A DNA stretch of 64,000 bases from Streptomyces sp. HUAS ZL42 (GTDB lineage: Bacteria; Actinomycetota; Actinomycetes; Streptomycetales; Streptomycetaceae), in the NCBI RefSeq assembly GCF_040782645.1, contig NZ_CP160403.1, positions 9,149,001 through 9,213,000 of the forward strand, read 5' to 3'. Each line of letters opens with the position of its first letter. Position 1 is the first letter of the stretch. Under the pieces are notes generated by a model. It was not told where the DNA came from, did not search any database, and saw only the letters and a program-made list of their open reading frames with translations. Below are positions 28,309 through 36,972 of the stretch, in pieces. The position numbers were made by a program, and so were the translations under genes.

Positions 28309-29544
28309 TCACTCCGGGGTCGTGGGCTCCAGCGTCTCCCGGGCCTTGGGCAGGATGTTCCTGATGTAGTCGTCGACGGCCGTGTCGAGCCCTATGTCGT
28401 GCTGCGCCCGCTCCGACAGGTACCAGCGGTGTTCCAGGAGCTCGTGGTAGATCTCCGCGGAGTCCATCTGGCCGCGCAGCTCCAGCGGCACTTCCCGCAC
28501 GGTGGGCCGGAACACGTCCCGCACCCAGCGGTGGGCCAGCACCTCCGGGCGGGCGGCGAGGGGGTCGCCCGGGGCGTAGTCGTCCTGGGTGGCCATCCAG
28601 CTCTCCAGGTCGTTCAGCAGCCGCCGGGCCTGGTTCTCCTCGGTGTCCAGGCCGGTGAGCCGCAGCAACTGCCGCTGGTGGTGCCCGGCGTCGACGACCT
28701 TCGGCACGAAGGTGACCGTGTCGCCGTTGGAAGAGTGCTCGATCTGCATCTCGGCCACGTCGAAACCGAGGTCGTTCAGCCGCCGTATCCGGCGCTCGAT
28801 GTAGTGGTACTTGCCCGCCGGGTACACCGAGGTACGGGTCAGCTCCTGCCACAGGTCGCGGTAGCGCGCGCAGATCTCCATGCCGAAGTCGATCGGGTCC
28901 ACGGAGGGGTGCAGCGCCCCGGAGGCCTCCAGGTCGAGGAGCTCGCCGCTGATGTTCACGCGGGCCAGATCGAGGTCGTACTCACGCTGCCCGGTGCTGA
29001 GCTGAGGATGCAGATCGCCGGTCTCCGCGTCCACGAGATACGCGGCATACGCTCCCGCGTCACGCCGGAACAGCGTGTTCGACAACGAGCAGTCGCCCCA
29101 GGCGAACCCGGCGAGATGGAGGCGGACCAGCAGCACGGCGAGCGCGTCCATCAGCCGGTGCATGGTCGCCGGGCGCATGGTCGTCTCGAACATCGACCGG
29201 TACGGCATCGACCCGCCCAGGTGCCGGGTGACCAGCACCGACTCCAGCGGGTCACCGTTGTCGTCGGTCCGGCCGGTGACCACGGCCAGCGGGTCCACCG
29301 CCGGGATGCCGATCCGGTCCAGGTCGCGCAGCAACTCGTACTCGCGCAGCGCGGGCCGCTCGGCCAGCTCCTTGACGGCGATGACCTCCTCGCCGGCACG
29401 CGCGTAACGCACCACGTGCCGGGAGATGCCGCGCGGCAGCGGCACGAGGTACTCCTCGGGCCACTCCTCCAGGGGCAGCTGCCACGGCAGCTCGAGCAGG
29501 AGTGCCGGATGCTCCGGGTTGGTGGCGTTGATCTGCAGAGCCAT
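28309..29544 (-). CDS. DUF4032 family protein with kinase-like N-terminus
   Basis: The 411-residue protein combines an N-terminal lipopolysaccharide-kinase/RIO-like fold with the C-terminal DUF4032 domain. The kinase-like elements are visible: VIAVKELAERPALREYELL with the lysine, VTRHLGGSMPYRSMF, HLAGFAWGDCSLSNTLF as catalytic loop (G-D-C-S-L-S-N) and YLVDAETGDL as the metal-binding motif. The substrate is unknown. It is common in actinobacteria. Its 5' end lies ten bases downstream of the MBL gene, so the two may be co-transcribed. Confidence 0.88.
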   Translation of the reverse strand: MALQINATNPEHPALLLELPWQLPLEEWPEEYLVPLPRGISRHVVRYARAGEEVIAVKELAERPALREYELLRDLDRIGIPAVDPLAVVTGRTDDNGDPLESVLVTRHLGGSMPYRSMFETTMRPATMHRLMDALAVLLVRLHLAGFAWGDCSLSNTLFRRDAGAYAAYLVDAETGDLHPQLSTGQREYDLDLARVNISGELLDLEASGALHPSVDPIDFGMEICARYRDLWQELTRTSVYPAGKYHYIERRIRRLNDLGFDVAEMQIEHSSNGDTVTFVPKVVDAGHHQRQLLRLTGLDTEENQARRLLNDLESWMATQDDYAPGDPLAARPEVLAHRWVRDVFRPTVREVPLELRGQMDSAEIYHELLEHRWYLSERAQHDIGLDTAVDDYIRNILPKARETLEPTTPE

Positions 29545-29553
29545 GGCCCGACC

Positions 29554-30300
29554 CTAAACTGCCCGCTCGCGGGCATGCTGCGCCGCGGCCCGGACGGACC
29601 CGCGGTGCACCGGCCCGTGCCCGGGCAGGAGCAGGTCGCCCGCCAGGCCCTCGAGCACGTCCAGAGAGGCCACGGCTCGGCCGCGCTCGTGGTGGAACAT
29701 GTCCGGCAGCAGTTGCGGACCCTTCACACGGGAGGTGGGGTGCCCGCTCACCAGGGCGTCGCCCGAGATCACGATGCCCGCCTCCGGGAGGTGGAAGGCG
29801 CAGTGGCCCAGGGTGTGGCCGGGGGTGTGCACGGGCACGGGCCGGCCCGGGAGATCGAGGGCCGCCGCCGCGGGGAACGGTTCGGGTGCGGCGACCGGGA
29901 CCTTCGCGGTGCCGCCGGAGCGGATCGCGTGCACGGCCCACGGCAGGACACCCGGCCGCCAGCCGTTCTTCAGCACCGTCCCGACGGACACCTGGTGCAG
30001 GAACTCCCGGCGCGCGTGCGGCACTTCGGCCTCGTGGAGGTAGACCGGCGTGCCGTACGTGGCGCGCAGGTACTCGGCGGAGCCCAGGTGGTCGTTGTGG
30101 GCGTGCGTGATCAGCACCGCGGCGACCGCCTCCGGCGCACTCCCCACCTGCGACAGCGACGCCAGGACCAGCTCCCGGTCCCCTGGGTAGCCGGTGTCGA
30201 CCAGCGTGACGGCGTCGCCTTCGGTGAGGATCACCCAGTTGGTGTTGCTGCCGTGCACCAGGTAGGTGCCGTCGGCGACTTGCTGCACATCTGCCCGCAT
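29554..30300 (-). CDS. MBL-fold metallohydrolase
   Basis: The product has about 248 residues. The zinc-binding H-x-H-x-D-H motif is present as THAHNDHLGS (H66, H68, D70, H71), followed by HTPGHTLGHCAFHLP, SGDALV and LLPGHGPV, giving the full metallo-beta-lactamase-fold ligand set. The family includes hydrolases of thioesters, lactones and phosphodiesters. Tandem ATGs at 30303 and 30300 are possible starts; the open frame upstream has none with a better site. It is in the same direction as the DUF4032 and acyltransferase genes. Confidence 0.88.
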   Translation of the reverse strand: MRADVQQVADGTYLVHGSNTNWVILTEGDAVTLVDTGYPGDRELVLASLSQVGSAPEAVAAVLITHAHNDHLGSAEYLRATYGTPVYLHEAEVPHARREFLHQVSVGTVLKNGWRPGVLPWAVHAIRSGGTAKVPVAAPEPFPAAAALDLPGRPVPVHTPGHTLGHCAFHLPEAGIVISGDALVSGHPTSRVKGPQLLPDMFHHERGRAVASLDVLEGLAGDLLLPGHGPVHRGSVRAAAQHARERAV

Positions 30301-30350
30301 CATCGTCCCGCGTGGTGAGGTCCGTGCCCGACGGAGGACAGCAAAGCAGA

Positions 30351-31538
30351 TCACGAAGGAGGCACGCCCGGCGGGTCGGGGCGCATTCCGAACAGGAACC
30401 GTGTGGCCCGTGTCCTGCGGATCGCGCACTCGTACACCACGAGGATCACCGCGAGCGAACAGGCCACGATCACCGCGTACTTGACGGCGATGGGGGCTGA
30501 CCAGCCGACCACGCCGTACGCGAAGGCGACCACGACCGGCTGGTGCAGCACGTACAACGGCAGCGCGGCGACGGCGAGATACGCAAGCAGACGTCCACCC
30601 TGGCTGCCCGCCGGCCGGTCACGCCGGTCGAGCAGCCCGAGGATCGCGACCACCCAGCACCAGCCCGCCGCGCCGAACACCGCCCGGGTGACCAGCGCCA
30701 AGGGGTTCCGGTCGGTGAACGGATCGTCCAGGCCCAGGAACCCGGGCGCGGCCCCGGCGAACAGCACGAGCCCGAGCACCCCGACCGGCACGGCGAGCCG
30801 GCGCATCGCGGCGCGGATCCGCTCGTCGCCGGCGAGTGCGTGGCCGTAGAGGAAGAACAGCAGGTACGCCCAGCGGTTCCAGCCCGCGAAGTTCTCCTCC
30901 ATGCCCAGCAGCGCGTTGATCAGGGCGAGCGGCAGCGCGGGCAGGAGGAGCAGGGCCGGCCGTCGCGCCACAGTGGCCGCCACCCGCTCGCCGCCCGCCG
31001 CGAAGGTGCCCGCGACCGGTGCGAGGAGCAGGCAGAAGGCCAGCAGGAGGACGACGAACCACAGGTGGCCGGTCTCGAAGTGGTCCCCTTCGAGGACGAA
31101 GGGGAAGTCGGCGAGGTCCGGGTGGACGGTGAGGAAACGCGGCCAGAAACGCCAGTACGACTCGTGGTAGCCGGGGTCGGCGGCGCGCAGCCGCAGCCAC
31201 TGCGGAAGCGGGTTGAGTGCGAGTGTGGCGAAGACCAGGGGGACGCCGAGACGCACCAGGCGTTCGCGGGCGAAGCCGCCGGGGCCGCGGCGGCGGACGG
31301 AGTGCCGGGCGCCCAGCCCGGCCACCAGGAACAGCATGGGCATCGCCCACACCACACCGAACCCGGCGAGGACGGTGACGACGTCGGTGGTCCCGCCGTT
31401 CTTGACGTAGTAGTCGTCGTCGGGGGAGAAGACGAGGGCGGCGTGGAAGAACACCAGGCCGAGTACGACGAAGGACCGTAACGCGTCCAGTTCGCCGCGC
31501 CGGGGCGCGGCGGTCATGGGCTCGGGCTGCGCACTCAT
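30351..31538 (-). CDS. Acyltransferase family 3 membrane protein
   Basis: The 395-residue polytopic protein has about ten hydrophobic segments and the arrangement of OafA/YrhL/WecH acyltransferases: ELDALRSFVVLGLVFFHAALVF at the N-terminus with the catalytic histidine in the first helix, R-x-x-R-L-x-x-P (RERLVRLGVP) at the end of the third segment, and a C-terminal PLYVLHQPVVV. It probably O-acetylates a cell-envelope or secreted molecule. The ATG at 31538 has GGGGGGAG upstream. Confidence 0.87.
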   Translation of the reverse strand: MSAQPEPMTAAPRRGELDALRSFVVLGLVFFHAALVFSPDDDYYVKNGGTTDVVTVLAGFGVVWAMPMLFLVAGLGARHSVRRRGPGGFARERLVRLGVPLVFATLALNPLPQWLRLRAADPGYHESYWRFWPRFLTVHPDLADFPFVLEGDHFETGHLWFVVLLLAFCLLLAPVAGTFAAGGERVAATVARRPALLLLPALPLALINALLGMEENFAGWNRWAYLLFFLYGHALAGDERIRAAMRRLAVPVGVLGLVLFAGAAPGFLGLDDPFTDRNPLALVTRAVFGAAGWCWVVAILGLLDRRDRPAGSQGGRLLAYLAVAALPLYVLHQPVVVAFAYGVVGWSAPIAVKYAVIVACSLAVILVVYECAIRRTRATRFLFGMRPDPPGVPPS

Positions 31539-31617
31539 ACGGCTCCCCCCGTACGACCTCCGCCACGTCCGGCCAGTGTCGGGGAGCGGCCGCTCGGAGG
31601 ACAGGGTTCCGTAGGAC

Positions 31618-31654
31618 GGGGCTGTCTCCGGCGCCGTCCGCCGGAGACAGCCCC
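31618..31654 (-). terminator. Very strong terminator after alkB
   Basis: A perfect 16-base-pair stem (GGGGCTGTCTCCGGCG / CGCCGGAGACAGCCCC) with a 5-base loop lies about 30 bases beyond the alkB stop codon on the minus strand and before the acyltransferase start. It isolates the two genes. Confidence 0.85.
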
Positions 31655-31685
31655 CGCGCACAGTCGAGGCGGCCGCCTCTACCGC

Positions 31686-32312
31686 CTACTGCACGCCGTG
31701 CGGGCGGAACTGGATGCTGATGCGCGGTCCCGCGGCGCGTGTGGTCTTGGGGATGCAGTGCTCCCAGGTCCGCTGGCAGGAGCCGCCCATCACGACGAGG
31801 TCGCCGTGCCCCAGCGGTCTGCGCACGCTGTCGCCGCCGCGAGCGGGCCGCAGCAGCAGGTCGCGGGGTGCGCCCACCGAGAGGATGGCGACCATGGTGT
31901 CCTCGCGTGCGCCGCGGCCGATCCGGTCGCCGTGCCAGGCGACGCTGTCCCGGCCGTCGCGGTAGTAGCACAGGCCTGCCGTGGTGAAGGGCTCGCCGAG
32001 TTCGTCGGCGTAGTGGGCGGAGAGGGCTTCGCGCGCTTCCGCAAGCACCGGGTGGGGCAGTCGGTCGTCCGCGCCGTAGAACGCGAGCAGCCGGGGGACG
32101 TCGACGACGTGGTCGTACATCTTGCGCCGCTCCGCCCGCCACGGGACCTCGGCCGCCAGGTGTTCGAACAGGGCGTCGGATCCGGTGAGCCATCCGGGCA
32201 GCACGTCGATCCAGGCGCCCCAGCCGAGCTCGGTGCGGCGCAGCCCGCCGAGTGGGCCGAGCGCGAGCCGGTCGGCCTGGTCGAAGAGCGAGCCTTGGAG
32301 ATGCCTGGGCAT
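31686..32312 (-). CDS. alkB: AlkB-type alpha-ketoglutarate-dependent DNA dealkylase
   Basis: The 208-residue protein repairs methylated DNA bases by oxidative demethylation. Iron ligands H127 and D129 (WHGDRIG) and H185 (WEHCIPK) are visible, as are R197 and R203 (PRISIQFR) that bind 2-oxoglutarate. The CYYRDGRDSVAWH region is typical of this family. It is divergent from the TetR gene, and the shared 125-base gap contains two palindromes, so the regulator may also affect it. A CAGGGGTACCCTGG near-palindrome sits just before the start codon. Confidence 0.9.
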   Translation of the reverse strand: MPRHLQGSLFDQADRLALGPLGGLRRTELGWGAWIDVLPGWLTGSDALFEHLAAEVPWRAERRKMYDHVVDVPRLLAFYGADDRLPHPVLAEAREALSAHYADELGEPFTTAGLCYYRDGRDSVAWHGDRIGRGAREDTMVAILSVGAPRDLLLRPARGGDSVRRPLGHGDLVVMGGSCQRTWEHCIPKTTRAAGPRISIQFRPHGVQ

Positions 32313-32387
32313 GGTTCCAGGGTACCCCTGATTCGAAAATCTGTTCCCATCGCGTTTTCCGTGGTCCCGCGATGCTCGCAAGACCTT

Positions 32388-32422
32388 TTGATACATCGAT
32401 GTATCGGATACATTCGCGTATC
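32388..32422 (+). promoter_or_regulatory. Two tandem palindromes, autoregulatory TetR operator and promoter
   Basis: A perfect 16-base palindrome GATACATCGATGTATC spans 32390-32405 and a second, GATACATTCGCGTATC, spans 32407-32422, centred 17 bases apart. They lie 16-48 bases before the TetR start codon and between it and divergent alkB. A promoter-like TTGATA (32388) and TACATT (32409) overlap them. The arrangement predicts cooperative TetR dimer binding that blocks transcription. Confidence 0.8.
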
Positions 32423-32437
32423 AAACGGGAGGTCGGG

Positions 32438-33064
32438 ATGGCGGTGGAGGGCGCGGCCAGGCGTGTGACCAGGCGCCGTGTCCGCACGCGGGCCAATCTG
32501 CTCGACGCCGCGTTCGCCGTGTTCGCGGCGAAGGGGTTCGGGCGGGTCTCCATCGAGGAGGTCTGCGAGGCCGCCGGCTACAGCCGGGGCGCCTTCTACT
32601 CCAACTTCGCCAGCCTCGACGAGTTGTTCTTCGCCCTGTACCAGCAGCGCGCGGACCTCATCGCGCAGCAGGTCGCCGACGCGCTCGATCTCGACGGGCC
32701 GGACCTGGACGTTCCCGCCTCGGTGGACCGGGTCACCGAGGTGCTCCTGCTCGACCGGGACTGGCTGCTGGTGAAGACGGACTTCCTGGTGCACGCCGCC
32801 CGCGATCCGGCCGTGGCCCGGACCCTGCTGGAGCACCGGGCCCGACTGCGCCGGGCGATCGCCGACCGGCTCGCCCGGGCACAGGGGCACACGGCGCTTC
32901 CCGCCGTGCTGGGCGACGCCGGTGCGGCCGCACACGCGGTGGTCGCCGCGTACGACGGAGTCACCACCCAACTGCTGCTCGACAAGGACGTCGAGCACGC
33001 CCGCGCCTGGCTCAAACAGCTGCTCACCGCGCTGCTGACCGACGGCAGCGGCAATCCCGAATGA
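32438..33064 (+). CDS. TetR family regulator
   Basis: This 208-residue regulator has a TetR helix-turn-helix (RVSIEEVCEAAGYSRGAFYS and onward NFASLDELFFALY) near residues 30-75 and a helical effector domain. The ATG at 32438 has GGGAGG upstream. It is followed seven bases later by a flavin dehydrogenase gene, which suggests that a substrate of that enzyme, perhaps a steroid-like or hydrophobic ketone, is the effector. This link is inference. Confidence 0.9.
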   Translation: MAVEGAARRVTRRRVRTRANLLDAAFAVFAAKGFGRVSIEEVCEAAGYSRGAFYSNFASLDELFFALYQQRADLIAQQVADALDLDGPDLDVPASVDRVTEVLLLDRDWLLVKTDFLVHAARDPAVARTLLEHRARLRRAIADRLARAQGHTALPAVLGDAGAAAHAVVAAYDGVTTQLLLDKDVEHARAWLKQLLTALLTDGSGNPE

Positions 33065-33071
33065 GACCCTC

Positions 33072-34766
33072 ATGAGAAAGGCAACGGTCGCCATGGATGC
33101 GGACGTCATCGTCGTCGGAGCCGGCCTCGCCGGACTGGTCGCGGCGCACGAACTCACCAGCCGGGGACGGCGTGTCGCCCTGGTCGACCAGGAGAACGCG
33201 GCCAACCTCGGCGGTCAGGCGTTCTGGTCCTTCGGCGGCCTGTTCCTCGTCGACTCCCCGGAGCAGCGACGCCTGGGCATCAAGGACTCCTTCGCCCTCG
33301 CCTGGAACGACTGGCAGGGCAGCGCACAGTTCGACCGCGCCGACGACGAGGACTCCTGGGCGGTGCGCTGGGCGCGCGCCTACGTCGAGTTCGCTGCGGG
33401 GGAGAAGCGCTCCTGGCTGGAGGGCCACGGCATCAAGCTGCTGCCCACCGTCGGCTGGGCCGAGCGCGGCGACCTGCGCGCCGACGGCCACGGCAACTCC
33501 GTGCCCCGCTTCCACATCGCCTGGGGGACCGGTACCGGGGTCGTGGAGCCGTTCGCCGACTACGCGAAGCAGGCCGCCCGCGAAGGGCTGCTCACCTTCC
33601 ACCACCGCCACCGGGTCGACGCGCTCGTGATCGAGGACGGTGCGGCGCGCGGTGTGCGCGGCACGGTCCTCGCCGACGACGACTCGCCGCGCGGCGTCGC
33701 CTCCAACCGCGACCCGATCGGCGAGTTCGAACTGACCGCCCAGGCCGTGATCGTCACCAGCGGGGGCATCGGCGCCAACCACGACATCGTGCGCCGTTAC
33801 TGGCCCGAGCGGCTGGGTACCCCGCCCACCGAGATGGTCACGGGCGTTCCCGCGTACGTCGACGGGCGCATGCTCGACATCAGCGCAGAGGCGGGCGTCC
33901 GGCTCGTCAACCGCGACCGCATGTGGCACTACACCGAGGGCCTGCAGAACTGGGACCCCATCTGGCCCGGCCACGGCATCCGCATCCTGCCCGGCCCGTC
34001 CTCGCTGTGGTTCGACGCCCTCGGCCGCCGCCTGCCCGACCCGTGCCTGCCGGGCTACGACACCCTCAGCACGCTCAGGCATCTGCGCACCACCGAGGAC
34101 ATCGCGGGCTACGACCACTCCTGGTTCATCCTGACCCGGAAGATCATCGAAAAGGAGTTCGCGCTCTCGGGCTCCGAGCAGAACCCCGACATCACCGCCA
34201 AGGACCGCAAGGCCGTCCTGCAGAACCGGCTCCTCGGCAAGGGCGCGCCCGGCCCGGTGCAGGCGTTCCTGCGCAACGGCGCCGACTTCGTGATCGCGGA
34301 CACGCTCGAGCAACTCGTCGACAAGATGAACCAGCTGACCGACAAGGCGCTGCTCGACGCGGCCGAGGTGCGCCGCCAGATCGAGGCCCGCGATCTGCAG
34401 CTCGCCAACCCGTACTCCAAGGACACCCAGATCCAGGGCATCCGCAACGCCCGCCGCTACATCGGTGACCGCCTCGGGCGCGTCGCCACCCCGCACCGCA
34501 TCCTCGATCCCGAGGCCGGACCGCTCATCGGCGTCAAGCTGCACGTCCTCACCCGCAAGACCCTCGGCGGCATCCAGACCGACCTCGACTCCCGCGCCCT
34601 CGGCGCCGACGGGCAGCCCATCGAGGGCCTGTACGCGGCGGGCGAGGTCGCCGGTTTCGGCGGCGGCGGCGTCCACGGCTACAACGCCCTCGAGGGGACC
34701 TTCCTCGGCGGCTGCCTGTTCTCGGGGCGAGCGGCGGGACGGGCGGCGGCGCAGCAGACGGGCTGA
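33072..34766 (+). CDS. FAD-binding dehydrogenase (3-ketosteroid dehydrogenase-like)
   Basis: The 564-residue flavoprotein has an N-terminal dinucleotide-binding motif (DVIVVGAGLAGLVAAHELTS), and a C-terminal FAD-contact segment EGLYAAGEVAGFGGGGVHGY followed by NALEGTFLGGCLFSGR. This belongs to the fumarate reductase/succinate dehydrogenase flavoprotein superfamily, near the 3-ketosteroid delta-1-dehydrogenase-like group that introduces double bonds. It is the second gene of an operon with the TetR regulator. ATG 33093, with AAAGG upstream, is an equally plausible start. Physiological substrate unknown. Confidence 0.88.
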   Translation: MRKATVAMDADVIVVGAGLAGLVAAHELTSRGRRVALVDQENAANLGGQAFWSFGGLFLVDSPEQRRLGIKDSFALAWNDWQGSAQFDRADDEDSWAVRWARAYVEFAAGEKRSWLEGHGIKLLPTVGWAERGDLRADGHGNSVPRFHIAWGTGTGVVEPFADYAKQAAREGLLTFHHRHRVDALVIEDGAARGVRGTVLADDDSPRGVASNRDPIGEFELTAQAVIVTSGGIGANHDIVRRYWPERLGTPPTEMVTGVPAYVDGRMLDISAEAGVRLVNRDRMWHYTEGLQNWDPIWPGHGIRILPGPSSLWFDALGRRLPDPCLPGYDTLSTLRHLRTTEDIAGYDHSWFILTRKIIEKEFALSGSEQNPDITAKDRKAVLQNRLLGKGAPGPVQAFLRNGADFVIADTLEQLVDKMNQLTDKALLDAAEVRRQIEARDLQLANPYSKDTQIQGIRNARRYIGDRLGRVATPHRILDPEAGPLIGVKLHVLTRKTLGGIQTDLDSRALGADGQPIEGLYAAGEVAGFGGGGVHGYNALEGTFLGGCLFSGRAAGRAAAQQTG

Positions 34767-34776
34767 GGTCTTGGGT

Positions 34777-34980
34777 CTAGGGCCCTTCTGATGGATCTCC
34801 GTGGGAGAAGGAGCGGCGTCTGGTGCGTGCGCTCGGCGTGCGGCGTGGAGGGTCATGTGGCGGAGCCACCTGTCCCTTCGCGCCGTGCGGCATGGGGGTC
34901 CCCCGCTCGAGCGAAGCCGAGAGTGGGGGAGTGCGTGCCGGGCGTCGCGACGCCGCGGAGATCCGTCAGAAGGGCCCTAG
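34777..34980. mobile_element. MITE-like element, about 200 bp with long inverted repeats
   Basis: The ends read CTAGGGCCCTTCTGATGGAT at 34777 and the inverse of CTAGGGCCCTTCTGACGGAT at 34980, continuing as inverted repeats for about 28 bases with two or three mismatches. The palindromic CTAG at both ends could be a four-base target duplication (the YTAR preference of IS5-type elements). No transposase frame is inside. The interior includes a GGGGGTCCCCC to GTGGGGGAG segment around CTCGAGCGAAGCCGAGAG, an intergenic repeat common in Streptomyces. The right end coincides with the stop codon of the DUF488 gene. Confidence 0.75.
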
Positions 34981-35333
34981 TGGTCCGCCTCCAGGAGGCG
35001 GACCAGCACCGCCACGTGACTCTCCTCCGGTGACTTCGCCGAGGTCAGCAGTGTCACCGGGCCCTTCCCCGCCAACTCGCGGACGTGATCGAGGAGTTCG
35101 GCAGCCTCCGGGGCGGCCAGCTCCGCCTCGTAACGGCGCGCGAACTCCTCGTACGACCCCTCGCCCGCGTGGTACCAGCGGCGCAACTCGGTGGACGGGG
35201 TGAGGCCCTTGGGCCACTCGTCCACGTGCGCGGTGTCCTTGGAGACGCCGCGCGGCCAGAGCCGGTCGACCAGGACACGTACGCCGTCGTCGGACTCGGG
35301 CGGTTCGTAGATGCGGCGCACTCGGACGCTCAC
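34977..35333 (-). CDS. DUF488 family protein
   Basis: The 118-residue protein opens with VRVRRIYEPPESDDGVRVLV and DRLWPRGVSK, the typical start of the DUF488 (YeaO-like) family, and ends with a CxxL-like region reduced to VTLLTSAKSPEESHVAVL. Function is unknown. The stop codon TAG lies in the CTAG at the right end of the MITE-like element, so the element abuts its 3' end without changing the protein length by more than a few residues. Confidence 0.87.
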   Translation of the reverse strand: MSVRVRRIYEPPESDDGVRVLVDRLWPRGVSKDTAHVDEWPKGLTPSTELRRWYHAGEGSYEEFARRYEAELAAPEAAELLDHVRELAGKGPVTLLTSAKSPEESHVAVLVRLLEADH

Positions 35334-35507
35334 GGGCCGGCCTCTCTCGGATGACGGATGGTGCCGGGAGCGTACTGCGGCGGCCCCGGGCGGACGTGGC
35401 GCCGGGCGGGAGACTCGGCGTAACTTGACCTGATCGAGGGGGAATCCATGTCCGTCGAACTCTAGTCTGAGGGGGTTTGATCACACGCCACCCCCCAAGG
35501 AGCGCAC

Positions 35508-36931
35508 GTGACGCAGCCCGACCAGCAGACCGGCAGACGCCCTGCCCTGCTCCGCCGCCAAGCCGTCGCCGCGACCGTCCCGGTCGCCGTGGCGGCCCTG
35601 CTCGCCGCCGCGGGCCCGGCGGCGGCCGGACCGGTCGGCGGTGCCGGCGTCGGCGACCCGTACTTCCCGCTCGCCGGAAACGGCGGCTACCACGTCCGCC
35701 ACTACGGTCTGATGCTCCGTTACGACCCCGGCACCGGCCGCCTCGACGGCAAGGCGGTCCTCACCGCCCGCGCCACCCAGCGGCTGACCCGCTTCGACCT
35801 GGACTTCACCGGACTGAAGGTCACCGGACTGACCGTCGACCACGCCACGGCCCAGTACCGGCGCAGCGGCCAGGAACTCGTGGTCACCCCGCGCCACGCG
35901 CTGTGCAAGGGCCAGGAGTTCCGTATCACCGTCACCTACAGCGGCAAGCCCAAGCCTGTCACCGACCCGGACGGCTCCCTCGACGGCTGGATCCCCACCG
36001 ACGACGGAGCCTTCGTCGCCGGAGAACCACAGGGCGCCATGACCTGGTTCCCCGCCAACAACCACCCACTGGACAAGTCCTCGTACGACTTCACCATCAC
36101 GGTCCCGCAAGGGCGCACGGCGGTCGCCAACGGCGTCCTCCTCGGCCGGCGCACCGCACACGGGAAGACCACGTTCCGCTGGCACCAGCCCGAGCCGATG
36201 GCGGCCTACCTCGCCACCGCGACGGTCGGGAAGTTCGACGTCGAGCAGCACACCACCCGCAGCGGCATCAAGGTCTACAACGCCGTCGACCCCCGCGAGG
36301 CCCGCGCCGCGGCACCCGTCCTCAAGAAGCTGCCGTCGGTGCTGGACTGGGAGAGCAGCTCTTCGGGCCGTACCCGTACCGCGCCGCCGGTTCGATCGTG
36401 GACCGGGCCCCGAACGTGGGTTTCGCGCTGGAGACCCAGACCCGGCCCGTCTACGACAGTGCGCCGGATCTGAGCACCCTCGTCCACGAGAGCGCCCACC
36501 AGTGGTTCGGCGACTCCGTCTCCCTCACCACCTGGAAGGACATCTGGCTCAACGAGGGCTTCGCCACCTACGCCGAGTGGCTCTACGCCGAGCAGCACGG
36601 CGGCGACAGCGCGCAGAAGACCTTCGACGGCCTCTACGCCCGACCGGCGAGCGACGGGCTGTGGGAGTTCCCGCCCGGAGATCCCGGCACCGGCGCGAAC
36701 ATCTTCGGCACCCCCGTGTACGCGCGCGGCGCCATGGCCCTGCACCAACTCCGCAAGGCCGTAGGGGACTCCGCCTTCTTCCGGATCCTGCGGGCATGGG
36801 CGACCGGGCACCGCGACGGGCACGGAACCACCGCGCAGTTCGTCGCCCTGTCGGAGCAGGTGTCCGGAAAGCACCTGAACAAGGTGTTCCAGACATGGGT
36901 TTACACGCCCGGCAAGCCGAAACAGCCCTAG
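35508..36931 (+). pseudogene. M1 family metallopeptidase, broken by a frameshift
   Basis: The N-terminal 285 residues are in one frame (GTG at 35508, ribosome binding site AAGGAG, signal peptide with LLRRQAVAATVPVAVAALLA, aminopeptidase N-type beta domain ending VLKKLPSVLDWE). From about 36355 the reading continues in a second frame as EQLFGPYPYRAAGS, with the zinc site HESAHQWFGDS and the third ligand in NEGFATYAEWLY, to a stop at 36931. The switch is a one-base loss: adding one G at about 36354 would restore DWEEQLFGPYPY. Without it a 321-residue truncated product with no catalytic site is made. It may be a true mutation or a sequencing error. Confidence 0.88.
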
Positions 36932-36972
36932 CACCTGACGAGTTCCTCACAAGTGTCGGCCAAGGTCGGCAC

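Noticed and set aside
25271..28369. 1032-codon plus-strand frame
   Set aside because: It crosses three genes, including one on its own strand in a different frame, and has no domain signature.
28399..30318. 639-codon plus-strand frame covering DUF4032 and MBL genes
   Set aside because: No family motifs, low-complexity composition rich in H, R, V, G, and it ignores the two well-defined genes on the other strand.
33024..34856. 610-codon minus-strand frame opposite the flavin dehydrogenase
   Set aside because: Composition and lack of motifs show it is the reverse complement of a real coding sequence.
35508..36931. Programmed ribosomal frameshift in the M1 peptidase
   Set aside because: No slippery heptamer or obvious downstream structure is seen; a one-base loss explains it more simply.
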